Positions 9,719 to 18,249 of a stretch of DNA of 64,000 nucleotides are shown here, piece after piece; within the stretch, counting starts at the first letter, position 1, and the number at the start of each line of letters is the position of its first letter. This DNA is from Chromatiales bacterium. Lineage in GTDB: Bacteria > Pseudomonadota > Gammaproteobacteria > Steroidobacterales > Woeseiaceae. The notes under the pieces are model-generated. The model ran no database searches. It worked only from the letters and a program-made list of their open reading frames with translations, and was not told the origin of the DNA. Position numbers and translations under genes: made by a program. The stretch covers positions 27,690 to 91,689 of the forward strand of contig JAIBDF010000003.1 in assembly GCA_024679535.1 (NCBI GenBank), written 5' to 3'.

Positions 9719-10612
9719 ATGGCACTAAACGCCGTTCAGAAGAAAGCGCAGCAAAACCGGAATACGATCTTCGTCGAAGATGGAGAAATCCTCTCGGTCA
9801 GCGAATTTGCGGGCGACCAGTTCATCATGCGAATTCGCGCGCCAAAGTGCGCCGCTGCTGCGGAACCGGGCAGTTTCGTGCACATCACCTGCGACACATC
9901 GCTGCCGATGCGCAGGCCGCTGTCGATTATGCGCGTTGGTGACGACTGGATAGAAATTCTCTACAAGATTGTCGGCCAGGGACTGCGCCTCCTATCGCAA
10001 AAAACAGTGGGCACTGCAGTCAGTGTGCTTGGCCCCATCGGCCAGCCGTTTCGCATATCGCAGGAACGTCCCAACACGCTGTTGATCGGCGGCGGCGTCG
10101 GTATCCCACCCATGATTTTCATTGCAGACTGGCTGCGCCGGGACGCTCGCAAGTGGCAACCGTTCGCCATTCTGGGTTCTGAAATTCCCTTCCCCTTCGA
10201 CCTGCAACAGTCGTCTATCGCTATCAACGGCATTGATGATGATGTATCAAGCACGATGCCATTGCTCGAGAGCTGGGGTACGCCCACGCGACTGACCAGT
10301 TTGCAGGGTTACGAAGGGTGCCATAAAGGCTACGTAACCGATCTCGCCGACCGCTGGCTATCGACACTCGGCGCCGATGAACTCGCGAAAGTCGAAGTGT
10401 TCGCCTGCGGCCCGACGCCCATGCTCAAGGCGGTTGCCGAGCTCGCGACGCGCTACGGTCTTCCCTGCCAGGTTTCCCTTGAGGAGTTCATGGCCTGCGC
10501 CGTCGGCGGCTGCGCCGGGTGTGCGGTTGAAATCAACACGCCCGAGGGCGCCGCGATGAAGCGCGTTTGTGTGGACGGACCCGTATTTGATGCGGCGACT
10601 GTCGCCTGGTAG
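9719..10612 (+). CDS. PyrK-like electron-transfer flavoprotein subunit (FAD/NAD, 2Fe-2S)
   Basis: A 297-residue ferredoxin-reductase-type protein starting at ATG 9719, one base after the pyrB stop. The N-terminal FAD domain contains MRRPLSIMRVG. The NAD domain contains LLIGGGVGIPPMIFIADWL and FACGPTPML. A C-terminal four-cysteine cluster site reads CAVGGCAGCAVEI plus RVCVDG. This matches the electron-transfer subunit of class 1B dihydroorotate dehydrogenase, which passes electrons from PyrD to NAD. No pyrD is visible nearby. It could instead serve another oxidoreductase, so the partner is unknown. Confidence 0.8.
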   Translation: MALNAVQKKAQQNRNTIFVEDGEILSVSEFAGDQFIMRIRAPKCAAAAEPGSFVHITCDTSLPMRRPLSIMRVGDDWIEILYKIVGQGLRLLSQKTVGTAVSVLGPIGQPFRISQERPNTLLIGGGVGIPPMIFIADWLRRDARKWQPFAILGSEIPFPFDLQQSSIAINGIDDDVSSTMPLLESWGTPTRLTSLQGYEGCHKGYVTDLADRWLSTLGADELAKVEVFACGPTPMLKAVAELATRYGLPCQVSLEEFMACAVGGCAGCAVEINTPEGAAMKRVCVDGPVFDAATVAW

Positions 10613-10629
10613 TCGCGCTGCGGTCAGCG

Positions 10630-11688
10630 CTATCCGCCGAAGTTGATCTTCGCTTCGAGGTTCGAACGCGAGTCGGCGTGTGACATGGCCTCTTCCAGCG
10701 TGATCGTGCCGTCTTTGTAAAGCTGCAGCAACGCGTCATCGAAATTCTGCATACCCGCCTCGCCCGATTCCTTATGGGCTTCCTTCACGGCCGAAATATC
10801 GCCCTTCAGAATAAGGTCCTTGATGTGTGGCGTATTGAGCATGAGCTCCACGGCCGCGACGCGCTTGCCGTTGCGGGCCCGCACGAGGCGTTGCGAGAGA
10901 ATGGCTCGCAGGTAATGCGCCATATCCATGAAGACCTGGGAATGCTGTTCCTGCGGAAACAGGTTGATGATCCGATCAAGCGTTTCCGCTGAATTATTCG
11001 AGTGAACGGTGGCGAGCACAAGGTGACCTGTACCGGCCATATCAAGTGCGGCCCGCATTGATTCGGTGTCACGAATCTCGCCGATCTGTACAACATCAGG
11101 CGCCGCACGCACGGCACTCTTTAGCGCCCTTGCATACGACATGGTGTCCAGTCCGACTTCGCGCTGATTGATGATGGACTGCTTATTTGGGTGCAGAAAT
11201 TCAATCGGATCCTCGATCGTGAGGATGTGCGACGAGGTCTTCTCATTGCGATGGTTGATCATCGCCGCCAACGTCGTTGACTTTCCGGCGCCGGTGGCGC
11301 CCACCATGAGAATCAGGCCACGACGCAGCATGACCAGTTCCTTCAGCTGCTGCGGCATGCCAAGCTCATCGAGACTCGGCAATTCGTTGGTGATGTATCG
11401 CAATACCATCGCGACATTGCCGCGCTGGTGGAAAACGTTGACACGAAACCGGCCAAGGCCTTCTTCCGACAGGGCGAAATCAATTTCCAGCTCGCGCGTG
11501 AAGTACTCCATCTGCTCCGCGTCCATAAGCTCCAGCGCCGCCTGTTTGACCATCTTCGGCGTCATTTCGAGCTTGTTAACTGGCATGATCTTGCCTTCGA
11601 TCTTGATCTTGGCAGGCGCAAACGGCGTAAAGAAAAGGTCCGAGGCCTTCTTCTCTACCATCAACTTGAACAGCGGTTTTACATTCAT
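10630..11688 (-). CDS. Third PilT/PilU-family ATPase (PilU-like paralogue)
   Basis: A 352-residue type IV pilus retraction-type ATPase. It has an intact Walker A (GATGAGKSTTLAA), the Asp box SHILTIEDPIEFLHP and the His box region TGHLVLATVHSNNSAETLD. The PilT-specific AIRNLIRE motif is replaced by TPHIKDLILKGD, so it is closer to PilU or PilT2 than to PilT. It is the third such gene in a row, 20 bases after pilU, presumably one transcript. It may tune retraction with PilT and PilU. The N-terminus MNVKPLFKLMVEKKASDLFF is typical of the family. Confidence 0.85.
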   Translation of the reverse strand: MNVKPLFKLMVEKKASDLFFTPFAPAKIKIEGKIMPVNKLEMTPKMVKQAALELMDAEQMEYFTRELEIDFALSEEGLGRFRVNVFHQRGNVAMVLRYITNELPSLDELGMPQQLKELVMLRRGLILMVGATGAGKSTTLAAMINHRNEKTSSHILTIEDPIEFLHPNKQSIINQREVGLDTMSYARALKSAVRAAPDVVQIGEIRDTESMRAALDMAGTGHLVLATVHSNNSAETLDRIINLFPQEQHSQVFMDMAHYLRAILSQRLVRARNGKRVAAVELMLNTPHIKDLILKGDISAVKEAHKESGEAGMQNFDDALLQLYKDGTITLEEAMSHADSRSNLEAKINFGG

Positions 11689-11708
11689 TAGCGAGTGCTT
11701 CCTTGCGC

Positions 11709-12866
11709 TCAGAAAGTCTGAGCAGTGTCCTCTTCCATGATGCGCAGGCTCTCGGACTGCTGATCGGCAATCGATGAGTCACGCTTACTCTCAAGCTTGA
11801 TGCGCAAACGAAGCTCGTTTTTCGAATCCGCATTGCGCATTGCTTCCTCGTAAGAGATGGCAGCGGACTCATACAGTGCGAATAAGGCCTGATCGAAGGT
11901 CTGCATGCCAAGGCGGGTCGACTTGGCCATGATCTCTTTGATCTGTCCAACTTCGCCTTTAAATATCAGGTCTGCAATCAACGGCGTGTTGAGCAGGATC
12001 TCCATTGCGGCGATACGGCCGATGCCGCCCTCGCGTGGAATAAGGCGCTGCGAGACGAACGCTTTGGTATTCAAGGACAGATCCATCAGCAGTTGCTGGC
12101 GGCGTTCCTCAGGGAAAAAGTTGACGATTCGATCCAGAGCCTGGTTCGCACTGTTAGCGTGCAGCGTGGCAAGACAAAGGTGGCCTGTCTCGGCAAACTG
12201 GATACCGTACTCCATGGTCTCCTTGTCACGAATCTCACCGATCAGGATGACGTCCGGCGCCTGTCGCAAGGTGTTCCGGAGTGCTGCATGCCACGAGTCG
12301 GTATCGACGCCAACCTCGCGTTGCGTAATCACGCAGCCCTTATGCGGGTGCACGTACTCGACCGGATCCTCGATCGATACGATGTGACCGCGCGAGTTCT
12401 CGTTGCGGTGCCCGATCATGGCGGCCAGTGTCGTTGACTTACCGGAACCTGTACCGCCAACAATGATGCAAAGGCCACGCTTGTTCATGACCACATCTTT
12501 GAGGATCGGTGGCAGGTCGAGCTCTTCGAGCGTTGGGATTTCGGTAGTAATCGTACGCAGTACGGCGCCGACCATACCCTGCTGAATGAACGCGCTTACC
12601 CGAAAACGGCCGATGCCCTGTGGGGCGATAGCGAAATTACATTCCTTGGTCGCATCGAATTCCTTGATTTGCTTGTCGTTCATGATCGAACGCACCATCA
12701 TCGCGGCCTGGTCAGATGAGAGCGGCGTATCGGTTGCTTTGTGAATAGTGCCATCGACCTTGATGGCCGGCGGAAAACCACAGGTCAGGAAAAGGTCCGA
12801 GCCTTCGCGTTCGACCATCTTGCGCAACAGATTCTGTGTCAGTCGTACCGCTTGTTCGCGTTCCAT
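11709..12866 (-). CDS. pilU: Twitching-motility ATPase PilU
   Basis: A 385-residue ATPase from ATG 12866. GGGAG lies about 9 bases upstream, so this start is preferred to the in-frame GTG at 12899 used by the ORF track. Walker A is GGTGSGKSTTLAAMIG. Sequences such as SRGHIVSIEDPVEYVHPHKG and LNTPLIADLIFKGEV match PilU. PilU is an accessory retraction ATPase that works with PilT on type IV pili. About 35 residues beyond the family core form a charged C-terminal tail. Confidence 0.92.
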   Translation of the reverse strand: MEREQAVRLTQNLLRKMVEREGSDLFLTCGFPPAIKVDGTIHKATDTPLSSDQAAMMVRSIMNDKQIKEFDATKECNFAIAPQGIGRFRVSAFIQQGMVGAVLRTITTEIPTLEELDLPPILKDVVMNKRGLCIIVGGTGSGKSTTLAAMIGHRNENSRGHIVSIEDPVEYVHPHKGCVITQREVGVDTDSWHAALRNTLRQAPDVILIGEIRDKETMEYGIQFAETGHLCLATLHANSANQALDRIVNFFPEERRQQLLMDLSLNTKAFVSQRLIPREGGIGRIAAMEILLNTPLIADLIFKGEVGQIKEIMAKSTRLGMQTFDQALFALYESAAISYEEAMRNADSKNELRLRIKLESKRDSSIADQQSESLRIMEEDTAQTF

Positions 12867-12902
12867 ATTTTCAGTCTCCCGTCGGGCCGCTAACGCCACC
12901 CG

Positions 12903-13943
12903 TTAGAAATTATCCTTGTTGGCGGCCTTGAAGCGCGCCTCTTCTTTGTTGATCAGCCCCTTGCTCATAAGCTCAGCAAGGTTCTGGTCGAGAGTCTGCA
13001 TGCCCGAGCCCTGACCGGTCTGAATCGCCGAGTACATCTGGGCGATCTTGCCTTCACGAATCAGGTTTCGAATAGCAGGAGTGCCGACCATAATCTCGTG
13101 CGCCGCAACACGTCCACCACCGATCTTCTTGAGCAGAGTTTGCGAAATTACGGCGCGCAGGGACTCTGACAACATCGCACGGACCATTTCCTTCTCGGCG
13201 GCCGGGAAGACGTCAACAATACGGTCAATCGTCTTGGAAGCGGAACTCGTGTGCAGTGTGCCGAACACAAGATGACCGGTTTCAGCGGCTGTCAGCGCCA
13301 GCCGAATCGTCTCGAGATCGCGCAACTCACCCACGAGGACGATATCGGGATCCTCACGCAGCGCCGAACGTAACGCCTCGTTGAAGCCAAGCGTGTCACG
13401 GTGAACTTCGCGCTGGTTAATCAGCGACTTCTTCGACTCGTGCACGAATTCAATAGGATCTTCAATCGTCAGGATATGATCCGGTTTATTCTCGTTGATG
13501 TAGTCGACCATCGCGGCGAGCGTTGTTGACTTACCCGAGCCAGTCGGTCCGGTGACGAGCACGATACCCCTGGGGTGCATCGCCAGGTCCTTGAAAATAG
13601 CCGGGGCGCCCAGATCATCAAGCGTCAGGATTTCGGAAGGAATGGTACGAAAGACCGCTGCAGACCCGCGATTCTGGTTGAACGCGTTAACACGAAAACG
13701 CGCCAGCTTCGGGATCTCGAACGAGAAATCCGTCTCGAGGAACTCTTCGTAGTCCTTGCGCTGCTTGTCATTCATGATGTCGTACACCATGCTATTGACG
13801 TCCTTATGGGTCAGCGCCGGCATATTGATACGCTTGATGTCACCATCGACGCGAATCATTGGCGGCACCCCACCGGACAGGTGCAGGTCAGAAGCGTTGT
13901 TCTTCACCGCGAACGACAATAGCTGGGCAACGTCGACGGCCAT
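12903..13943 (-). CDS. pilT: Twitching-motility retraction ATPase PilT
   Basis: A 346-residue hexameric ATPase powering type IV pilus retraction at the inner membrane. It has Walker A GPTGSGKSTTLAAMVD, Asp box DHILTIEDPIEFVHES, Walker B region DIVLVGELRDLET, and the diagnostic PilT motif AIRNLIREGKIAQM near residue 285. It is first in a three-gene ATPase operon and is divergent from yggS across 83 bases, as in Pseudomonas. Confidence 0.96.
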   Translation of the reverse strand: MAVDVAQLLSFAVKNNASDLHLSGGVPPMIRVDGDIKRINMPALTHKDVNSMVYDIMNDKQRKDYEEFLETDFSFEIPKLARFRVNAFNQNRGSAAVFRTIPSEILTLDDLGAPAIFKDLAMHPRGIVLVTGPTGSGKSTTLAAMVDYINENKPDHILTIEDPIEFVHESKKSLINQREVHRDTLGFNEALRSALREDPDIVLVGELRDLETIRLALTAAETGHLVFGTLHTSSASKTIDRIVDVFPAAEKEMVRAMLSESLRAVISQTLLKKIGGGRVAAHEIMVGTPAIRNLIREGKIAQMYSAIQTGQGSGMQTLDQNLAELMSKGLINKEEARFKAANKDNF

Positions 13944-14026
13944 ATTTCTCCCTCATCTTGAACGCCCGGACTTACCATAACCCGGGCCGAATTGAGCCTA
14001 GTATAGCGAAGCAACCGGACTAAAAC

Positions 14027-14710
14027 GTGATTAGAGTCACGGAAAACTTAAAGCTGATCAGCGATTTGCTGCACTCTGCTGCGATTGAGGCCGGCCGCGA
14101 CCCGGCTGGCGTCCAATTGCTCGCAGTGAGCAAAAAACAGCCCTTGGAAAAGATCCGCGAAGCACACGCCTGCGGGCAGCGTGATTTTGGCGAGAACTTC
14201 GTCCAGGAAGGGGTCGACAAGATTGAATCCCTGGCCGACCTGGACTTGACCTGGCATTTCATCGGGCACTTGCAGAGCAATAAAACACGCGTGGTTGCCG
14301 AATACTTTGACTGGGTCCACACAATCGACAAACTCAAGACGGCACGACGCCTCTCCGAGCAGCGACCCGAGGGCCTGAAGCCCCTGAATGTCTGCCTGCA
14401 GGTGAATGTCGACGACGAAGACTCCAAGTCGGGTGTCTTGCCGGACGCGGTTCCGGACCTGGCCGCAGCCTGCGCCGAACTGCCCAACCTGAGTTTCCGT
14501 GGTCTGATGTGCCTGCCCGCCATCCGTGACACGTTCGAGGATCAGCGCAAACCCTTCGCGACCCTGCGACACCTTGCGCAACAAATCAGGGATGCGGGCA
14601 CAGATACAGATACACTGTCGATGGGCATGACGGCAGACTATCGGGCGGCCGTTTTTGAAGGCGCGACCATTGTGCGCATTGGCACCGCATTGTTCGGCGC
14701 GCGAGACTAG
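14027..14710 (+). CDS. yggS: PLP homeostasis protein YggS/PROSC family
   Basis: A 227-residue single-domain fold-III PLP-binding protein. The PLP Lys is in LLAVSKKQP, followed by FGENFVQEGVDKI, WHFIGHLQSNK and the C-terminal phosphate site LSMGMTADYRAAV with RIGTALFG. It starts at GTG 14027. Members bind PLP without known enzymatic activity and affect B6 and amino-acid balance. It is followed directly by proC, the usual neighbour. Confidence 0.95.
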   Translation: MIRVTENLKLISDLLHSAAIEAGRDPAGVQLLAVSKKQPLEKIREAHACGQRDFGENFVQEGVDKIESLADLDLTWHFIGHLQSNKTRVVAEYFDWVHTIDKLKTARRLSEQRPEGLKPLNVCLQVNVDDEDSKSGVLPDAVPDLAAACAELPNLSFRGLMCLPAIRDTFEDQRKPFATLRHLAQQIRDAGTDTDTLSMGMTADYRAAVFEGATIVRIGTALFGARD

Positions 14711-14726
14711 GCAAGGCCAGGAACAG

Positions 14727-15569
14727 ATGGACTACGGAAAAGTGGCATACGTGGGTGGCGGCAACATGACGCGGGCGCTTGCGGGCGGAATGCTCGCGGC
14801 GGGCTACGAGCCAAGCCACATTTTCATATCGGAGCCGCTGGCCGAACATCGCGCCAGGCTGACAGAGGATCTGCCTGGTGCCGTGATCTGCGAGGCCAAC
14901 GACGATGTGGTGCGTGATGCAGAATGCATTGTCCTGGCGGTCAAACCACAGATTCTTTGCGATGTCTGCAAGCCGCTGGCGCCAGTCGTGCAGAAGACCC
15001 GGCCGCTGATCATTTCGATCGCGGCAGGCGTGCGCGGTGCGGACATTGAATCCTGGCTCGGCGGTGATCTTCCGGTTGTCCGGGTAATGCCTAATCAGCC
15101 CGCGCTGCTACGACTCGGCATATCCGGGTTATGTGCCAACGAGCACACCAGCGAACACCAGCTGCGAGCGGCGACGAACATTATCTCGACGACGGGGCCT
15201 GTCATCAAAGTCGCCAGCGAGGAGGACATCGACACGGTGACGGCTGTTTCGGGGACGGGCCCCGCTTACTTCTACCTGCTGGTCGATATGCTGGTAAAAG
15301 CTGCGGTTGATCTAGGCCTTGACTACGACGACGCCCTTGCGCTGGTGCTGGAGACAGCGCGCGGCGCCGGCGAAATGGCGGAGCAATCCGGTGAATCCAT
15401 GGATGCGCTGATCGCGCGCGTTCGTTCACCCGGAGGAACCACAGCGGCGGCATTCGACCACCTCGACAACACCGACTTCCGTGATATCTTCAGTGCCGCC
15501 GTCGGCGCCGCGCGCGATCGTGCGGTAAATCTTGCCAACCAGGCACACGAAGCAGGAAAGGACGACTAG
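14727..15569 (+). CDS. proC: Pyrroline-5-carboxylate reductase
   Basis: A 280-residue Rossmann enzyme making proline from pyrroline-5-carboxylate with NAD(P)H. The start is ATG 14727 (MDYGKVAYVGGGNMTRALAG); the ORF track begins 24 codons early, inside yggS. The late signature is TVTAVSGTGPAYFYLLVDML and RVRSPGGTTAAAFDHLD. It lies between yggS and yggT. Confidence 0.95.
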   Translation: MDYGKVAYVGGGNMTRALAGGMLAAGYEPSHIFISEPLAEHRARLTEDLPGAVICEANDDVVRDAECIVLAVKPQILCDVCKPLAPVVQKTRPLIISIAAGVRGADIESWLGGDLPVVRVMPNQPALLRLGISGLCANEHTSEHQLRAATNIISTTGPVIKVASEEDIDTVTAVSGTGPAYFYLLVDMLVKAAVDLGLDYDDALALVLETARGAGEMAEQSGESMDALIARVRSPGGTTAAAFDHLDNTDFRDIFSAAVGAARDRAVNLANQAHEAGKDD

Positions 15570-15573
15570 ATCC

Positions 15574-16125
15574 GTGAGAGCACTTCATTACATCATCGAC
15601 GCACTGACCAGCATGTACTTGCTACTATTGCTGCTGCGGCTCGTTTTTCCGTTTATCCGGGTGAATTTTCGCAACATGCTCGCCCAGGGAATCATGCGCC
15701 TGACATCACCACCCGTGGTTCCATTGAGGCGCGTTCTTCCGCCCATTGGCCGGGTCGACACGGCAACGTTGCTGGTCGCGCTGCTCATTCAGTGCATCGC
15801 TGTGGTATTCATTTTGTTCATTTACGATGTCGAGCTTATTCCACTGGCAGTTGTGGTGACGACGCTGGTCAAACTTGTCGTACTGTTCATCCACTTGTTT
15901 GCGTTCGCGATCATTATTCGTGTCGTTCTCAGCTGGGTAGCGCCTCACCAGTACAATCCTGCTACCGAAGTCGTCGAGTCGCTGTCCAACCCCGTGCTCA
16001 GACCCTTCCGCCGCCTGATTCCAACGATTGGCGGGCTGGATATTTCTCCCGTTTTTGCGATCGTGGGATTGATGGCGCTGGGAATCCTCATCGGCGACCT
16101 GAGCCCTTACAGTCCTCTGATTTGA
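15574..16125 (+). CDS. yggT: YggT family membrane protein
   Basis: A 183-residue inner-membrane protein starting at GTG 15574, 4 bases after proC; the ORF-track start lies inside proC. It carries two YGGT repeats, each ending in a proline-arginine pattern (VVPLRRVLPPIGRVD and VLRPFRRLIPTIGGLD), within about four hydrophobic segments. The family has been linked to osmotic tolerance and cell-envelope or division functions in various bacteria; the mechanism is unclear. Confidence 0.9.
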   Translation: MRALHYIIDALTSMYLLLLLLRLVFPFIRVNFRNMLAQGIMRLTSPPVVPLRRVLPPIGRVDTATLLVALLIQCIAVVFILFIYDVELIPLAVVVTTLVKLVVLFIHLFAFAIIIRVVLSWVAPHQYNPATEVVESLSNPVLRPFRRLIPTIGGLDISPVFAIVGLMALGILIGDLSPYSPLI

Positions 16126-16379
16126 CGGCGATTCGTTACCCATACCGAATTGCCGTTCGCGTGCACCCGCGCGCGAAACACAGCGAAGTTTACGAAGACG
16201 AGTCCGGACTGGTGCACGTCCGCACAACCGCCCCGCCCGCTGACGGCAAGGCCAACAAGGCCGTCGTGAAACTGCTCGCCAACTATCTGCAAGTCGCCCC
16301 CTCCAGAATCAGCCTGTTACGCGGCCAGACGCACCGTGACAAGCAGTTCCTCGTCAAAGATGCCGGGAATGGTTTATAG
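16122..16379 (+). CDS. yggU: DUF167 family protein YggU
   Basis: This 85-residue gene is visible only inside a longer ORF of the track. It starts at TTG 16122, overlapping the yggT stop. It contains the DUF167 hallmark VHVRTTAPPADGKANKAVVK and a C-terminal LLRGQTHRDKQFLV. The family is widespread and its function unknown. Its order after yggS-proC-yggT is conserved in gammaproteobacteria. Confidence 0.88.
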   Translation: MTAIRYPYRIAVRVHPRAKHSEVYEDESGLVHVRTTAPPADGKANKAVVKLLANYLQVAPSRISLLRGQTHRDKQFLVKDAGNGL

Positions 16380-16403
16380 TGAAAAAAAAGAGGGGGTGGT
16401 TTG

Positions 16404-16889
16404 ATGACATTGGCAAGAACTCTGATCTCTTTTTCGTTGCTGGCGCTTCTGGGCGCATGCGGCGGACCTGACGACTCTGCAGCTGTTCCTGAGGCCCAGC
16501 CAGCCGGTGCATCATCTGCTGATATTGGCGATTTTATTGTGCATTTCAGTGCGCAGTCGACAGATCAGTTACCGCCTGAAGTTGCGCGCGCATACAACAT
16601 TGTGCGCAGCAAGAACCGTGCAATGCTCAATGTATCGATCATCCGCAAATCTGATAACGCCCCGGTTGCCGGCGAGGTCTCTGTCAAGACGGTCAACCTG
16701 ACAGGACAACTCAAGAGCATCACGATGCGCAAGATTGAAGAGCCGGGTGATGTCGTTGCGATCTATTACATTGGCGAGACGCCGGTCGCCAATCGAGAGA
16801 CGCTGGTCTTTGATATCACGGTGACTCCCGATGGAGCAGGCAGTCCGTCCGACGTCAGGTTCAAGCGTCAGTTCTATACCGATTCTTAA
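16404..16889 (+). CDS. DUF4426 lipoprotein
   Basis: A 161-residue exported lipoprotein with lipobox LALLGAC at about residues 13-19. The mature part includes FIVHFSAQSTDQLPPEVARA and AMLNVSIIRKSDNAPVAGEV and fits the DUF4426 beta-sandwich family, whose function is unknown. In Pseudomonas a DUF4426 gene lies downstream of yggT and metX-metW; here metXW is absent. The preferred start is ATG 16404, just after a purine-rich GAGGGGGTGG stretch, rather than TTG 16401. A strong terminator follows. Confidence 0.85.
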   Translation: MTLARTLISFSLLALLGACGGPDDSAAVPEAQPAGASSADIGDFIVHFSAQSTDQLPPEVARAYNIVRSKNRAMLNVSIIRKSDNAPVAGEVSVKTVNLTGQLKSITMRKIEEPGDVVAIYYIGETPVANRETLVFDITVTPDGAGSPSDVRFKRQFYTDS

Positions 16890-16916
16890 CGACAGTATTA
16901 ATTCCAGATTATATTC

Positions 16917-16945
16917 AAACGGGCCTTTAAGGCCCGTTTTCTTTT
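16917..16945 (+). terminator. Rho-independent terminator after the DUF4426 gene
   Basis: AAACGGGCCTTTAAGGCCCGTTTTCTTTT forms a stem of about 10 bp (AAACGGGCCT / AGGCCCGTTT) followed by a T-rich run, 28 bases after the stop codon. It closes the yggS-proC-yggT-yggU-DUF4426 transcript. Confidence 0.88.
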
Positions 16946-17080
16946 ACTGACCGGTACAGCAAAAATAGCTTAAAAAAAAGGCCTTTTTGTGCTTACGCAG
17001 CACTTGAAAAAGTGTTATCGTCGCTCCGCTTTCATAGCGGGCATGTGCCCGTTTCGTCTTTTCTTAGGAGTTAGTTTTTC

Positions 17081-17401
17081 ATGGCAGCGAACACCAAAAA
17101 GCCACCTACCAAGTCTGAAATTTACGCAAAGATTGTTGACGACACCGGTCTGACGCGCAAAGATATTGCAGCCGTTTTCGAATCGCTTAACGGTCAGATC
17201 AAGAAAAACCTTGGCGGTCGTGGCGCGCCGGGTATGTTTTCCATTCCTGGTCTTCTGAAAATGCGTGTCGTGAAGAAGCCGGCACGTAAAGCTCGCAAGG
17301 GTGTTAACCCGTTTACGGGCGAAGAGATGATGTTCAAGGCAAAACCTGCAACTAAAGTTGTCAAGGTTTCGGCCCTTAAAGGTCTCAAAGACATGGTTTA
17401 A
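17081..17401 (+). CDS. HU/IHF-family DNA-binding protein, atypical
   Basis: A 106-residue basic protein, longer than canonical HU (about 90). The start follows a strong ribosome site, TAGGAG. The N-terminal helices (KSEIYAKIVDDTGLTRKDIA) and the beta-arm with its tip Pro (KGVNPFTGEEMMFKAKP) fit the HU fold. The body is divergent (GGRGAPGMFSIPGLLKMRVV). It should bend or compact DNA as a nucleoid protein. It is a single gene flanked by terminators on both sides. Its AAG/AAA-rich lysine codons suggest high expression. Confidence 0.82.
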   Translation: MAANTKKPPTKSEIYAKIVDDTGLTRKDIAAVFESLNGQIKKNLGGRGAPGMFSIPGLLKMRVVKKPARKARKGVNPFTGEEMMFKAKPATKVVKVSALKGLKDMV

Positions 17402-17423
17402 TCGGGACAACCGATGAACAATG

Positions 17424-17451
17424 AAAGGCCGGGCATTGTCCGGCCTTTTTT
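17424..17451 (+). terminator. Terminator after the HU-like gene, possibly bidirectional
   Basis: AAAGGCCGG, loop GCATTGT, CCGGCCTTT, then a T-run, 22 bases after the HU-like stop. It also abuts the 3' end of the minus-strand hydrolase (stop at 17450). Confidence 0.88.
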
Positions 17452-18082
17452 ATGGTGCGATGAACCCCATCGCTGCGTCTCTAAGTTCGGTCAGACGCCC
17501 GTGAAAAAAGTGTTCGCCCTGTGGCACGATAAGAAGCTCAGGCCCGGGCTCCAGACCATCGAACCACTCCACAGTTTCGTCGACATCGACGAGTTCATCC
17601 TCATCGCCCTGCACAATGAGCCACGGACAGTCAGGCTGTGATTCCATTCCAGTCGCAAAACGACTGATGGCAGGTGCCACGCTTATGAGTCCGTCCACAT
17701 GAGTCGCAGCTGCCGCTCTAACGGCTATTGCTGCACCGAACGAGAAGCCAGCCAGCCATAGTGGGTAGGACGCATGCCGCGCACGCATCCATTCGATCGT
17801 CGCGAGCGCATCATCAAGCTCGCCATTCCCTGCATCATATTCACCGTCACTTTGTTCCGTGCCGCGAAAATTGAACCGTAGCGCTTCGTAACCTGAGCGC
17901 ACAAATGCTCTCACCAGCGTATGTACGACCTTGTTGTGCATGGTGCCGCCGTGTTGCGGATGCGGGTGGCAGACGACCGCGCATCCTTCCAGCGCACCCT
18001 CGCCCGGACGCTCGATAACGGCCTCAAGACGACCGGCCGGGCCGTCGATAAACAGTCTCTCGATCACAGGGTGTTGATTCAT
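17450..18082 (-). CDS. Alpha/beta hydrolase (COG2945 type)
   Basis: A 210-residue alpha/beta-hydrolase. The nucleophile elbow is GFSFGA (Ser near residue 114). The oxyanion region is VVCHPHPQHGGTMHNKV, and RFNFRGTEQSDGEYD follows. The late acid and His are in QGDEDELVDVDE and PQGEHFFHG. This small-hydrolase group is annotated as a dienelactone-hydrolase-like or serine esterase family; the substrate cannot be named. It is monocistronic, with a terminator immediately downstream. Confidence 0.85.
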   Translation of the reverse strand: MNQHPVIERLFIDGPAGRLEAVIERPGEGALEGCAVVCHPHPQHGGTMHNKVVHTLVRAFVRSGYEALRFNFRGTEQSDGEYDAGNGELDDALATIEWMRARHASYPLWLAGFSFGAAIAVRAAAATHVDGLISVAPAISRFATGMESQPDCPWLIVQGDEDELVDVDETVEWFDGLEPGPELLIVPQGEHFFHGRLTELRDAAMGFIAP

Positions 18083-18249
18083 TACTAATTCCGGGGTGGA
18101 TAGATTCGTGAATTGTGCTGTAAAATTATGATCTTATGTAATGTAGGGTGGTCTGCTGCGCGACATCAGGCTGCTTGAAGCACCGTATTGTGCACACAAT
18201 TACCCCCCGTTGCCTGTCGTTATGAGGGTGCCGGCACAGGAACCAGCCA

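Noticed and set aside
12866-12899. GTG start for pilU as in the ORF track
   Set aside because: ATG 12866 has a better ribosome site and the family N-terminus.
16975-16988. AAAAAGGCCTTTTT as a second terminator
   Set aside because: The palindrome leaves no room for a loop.
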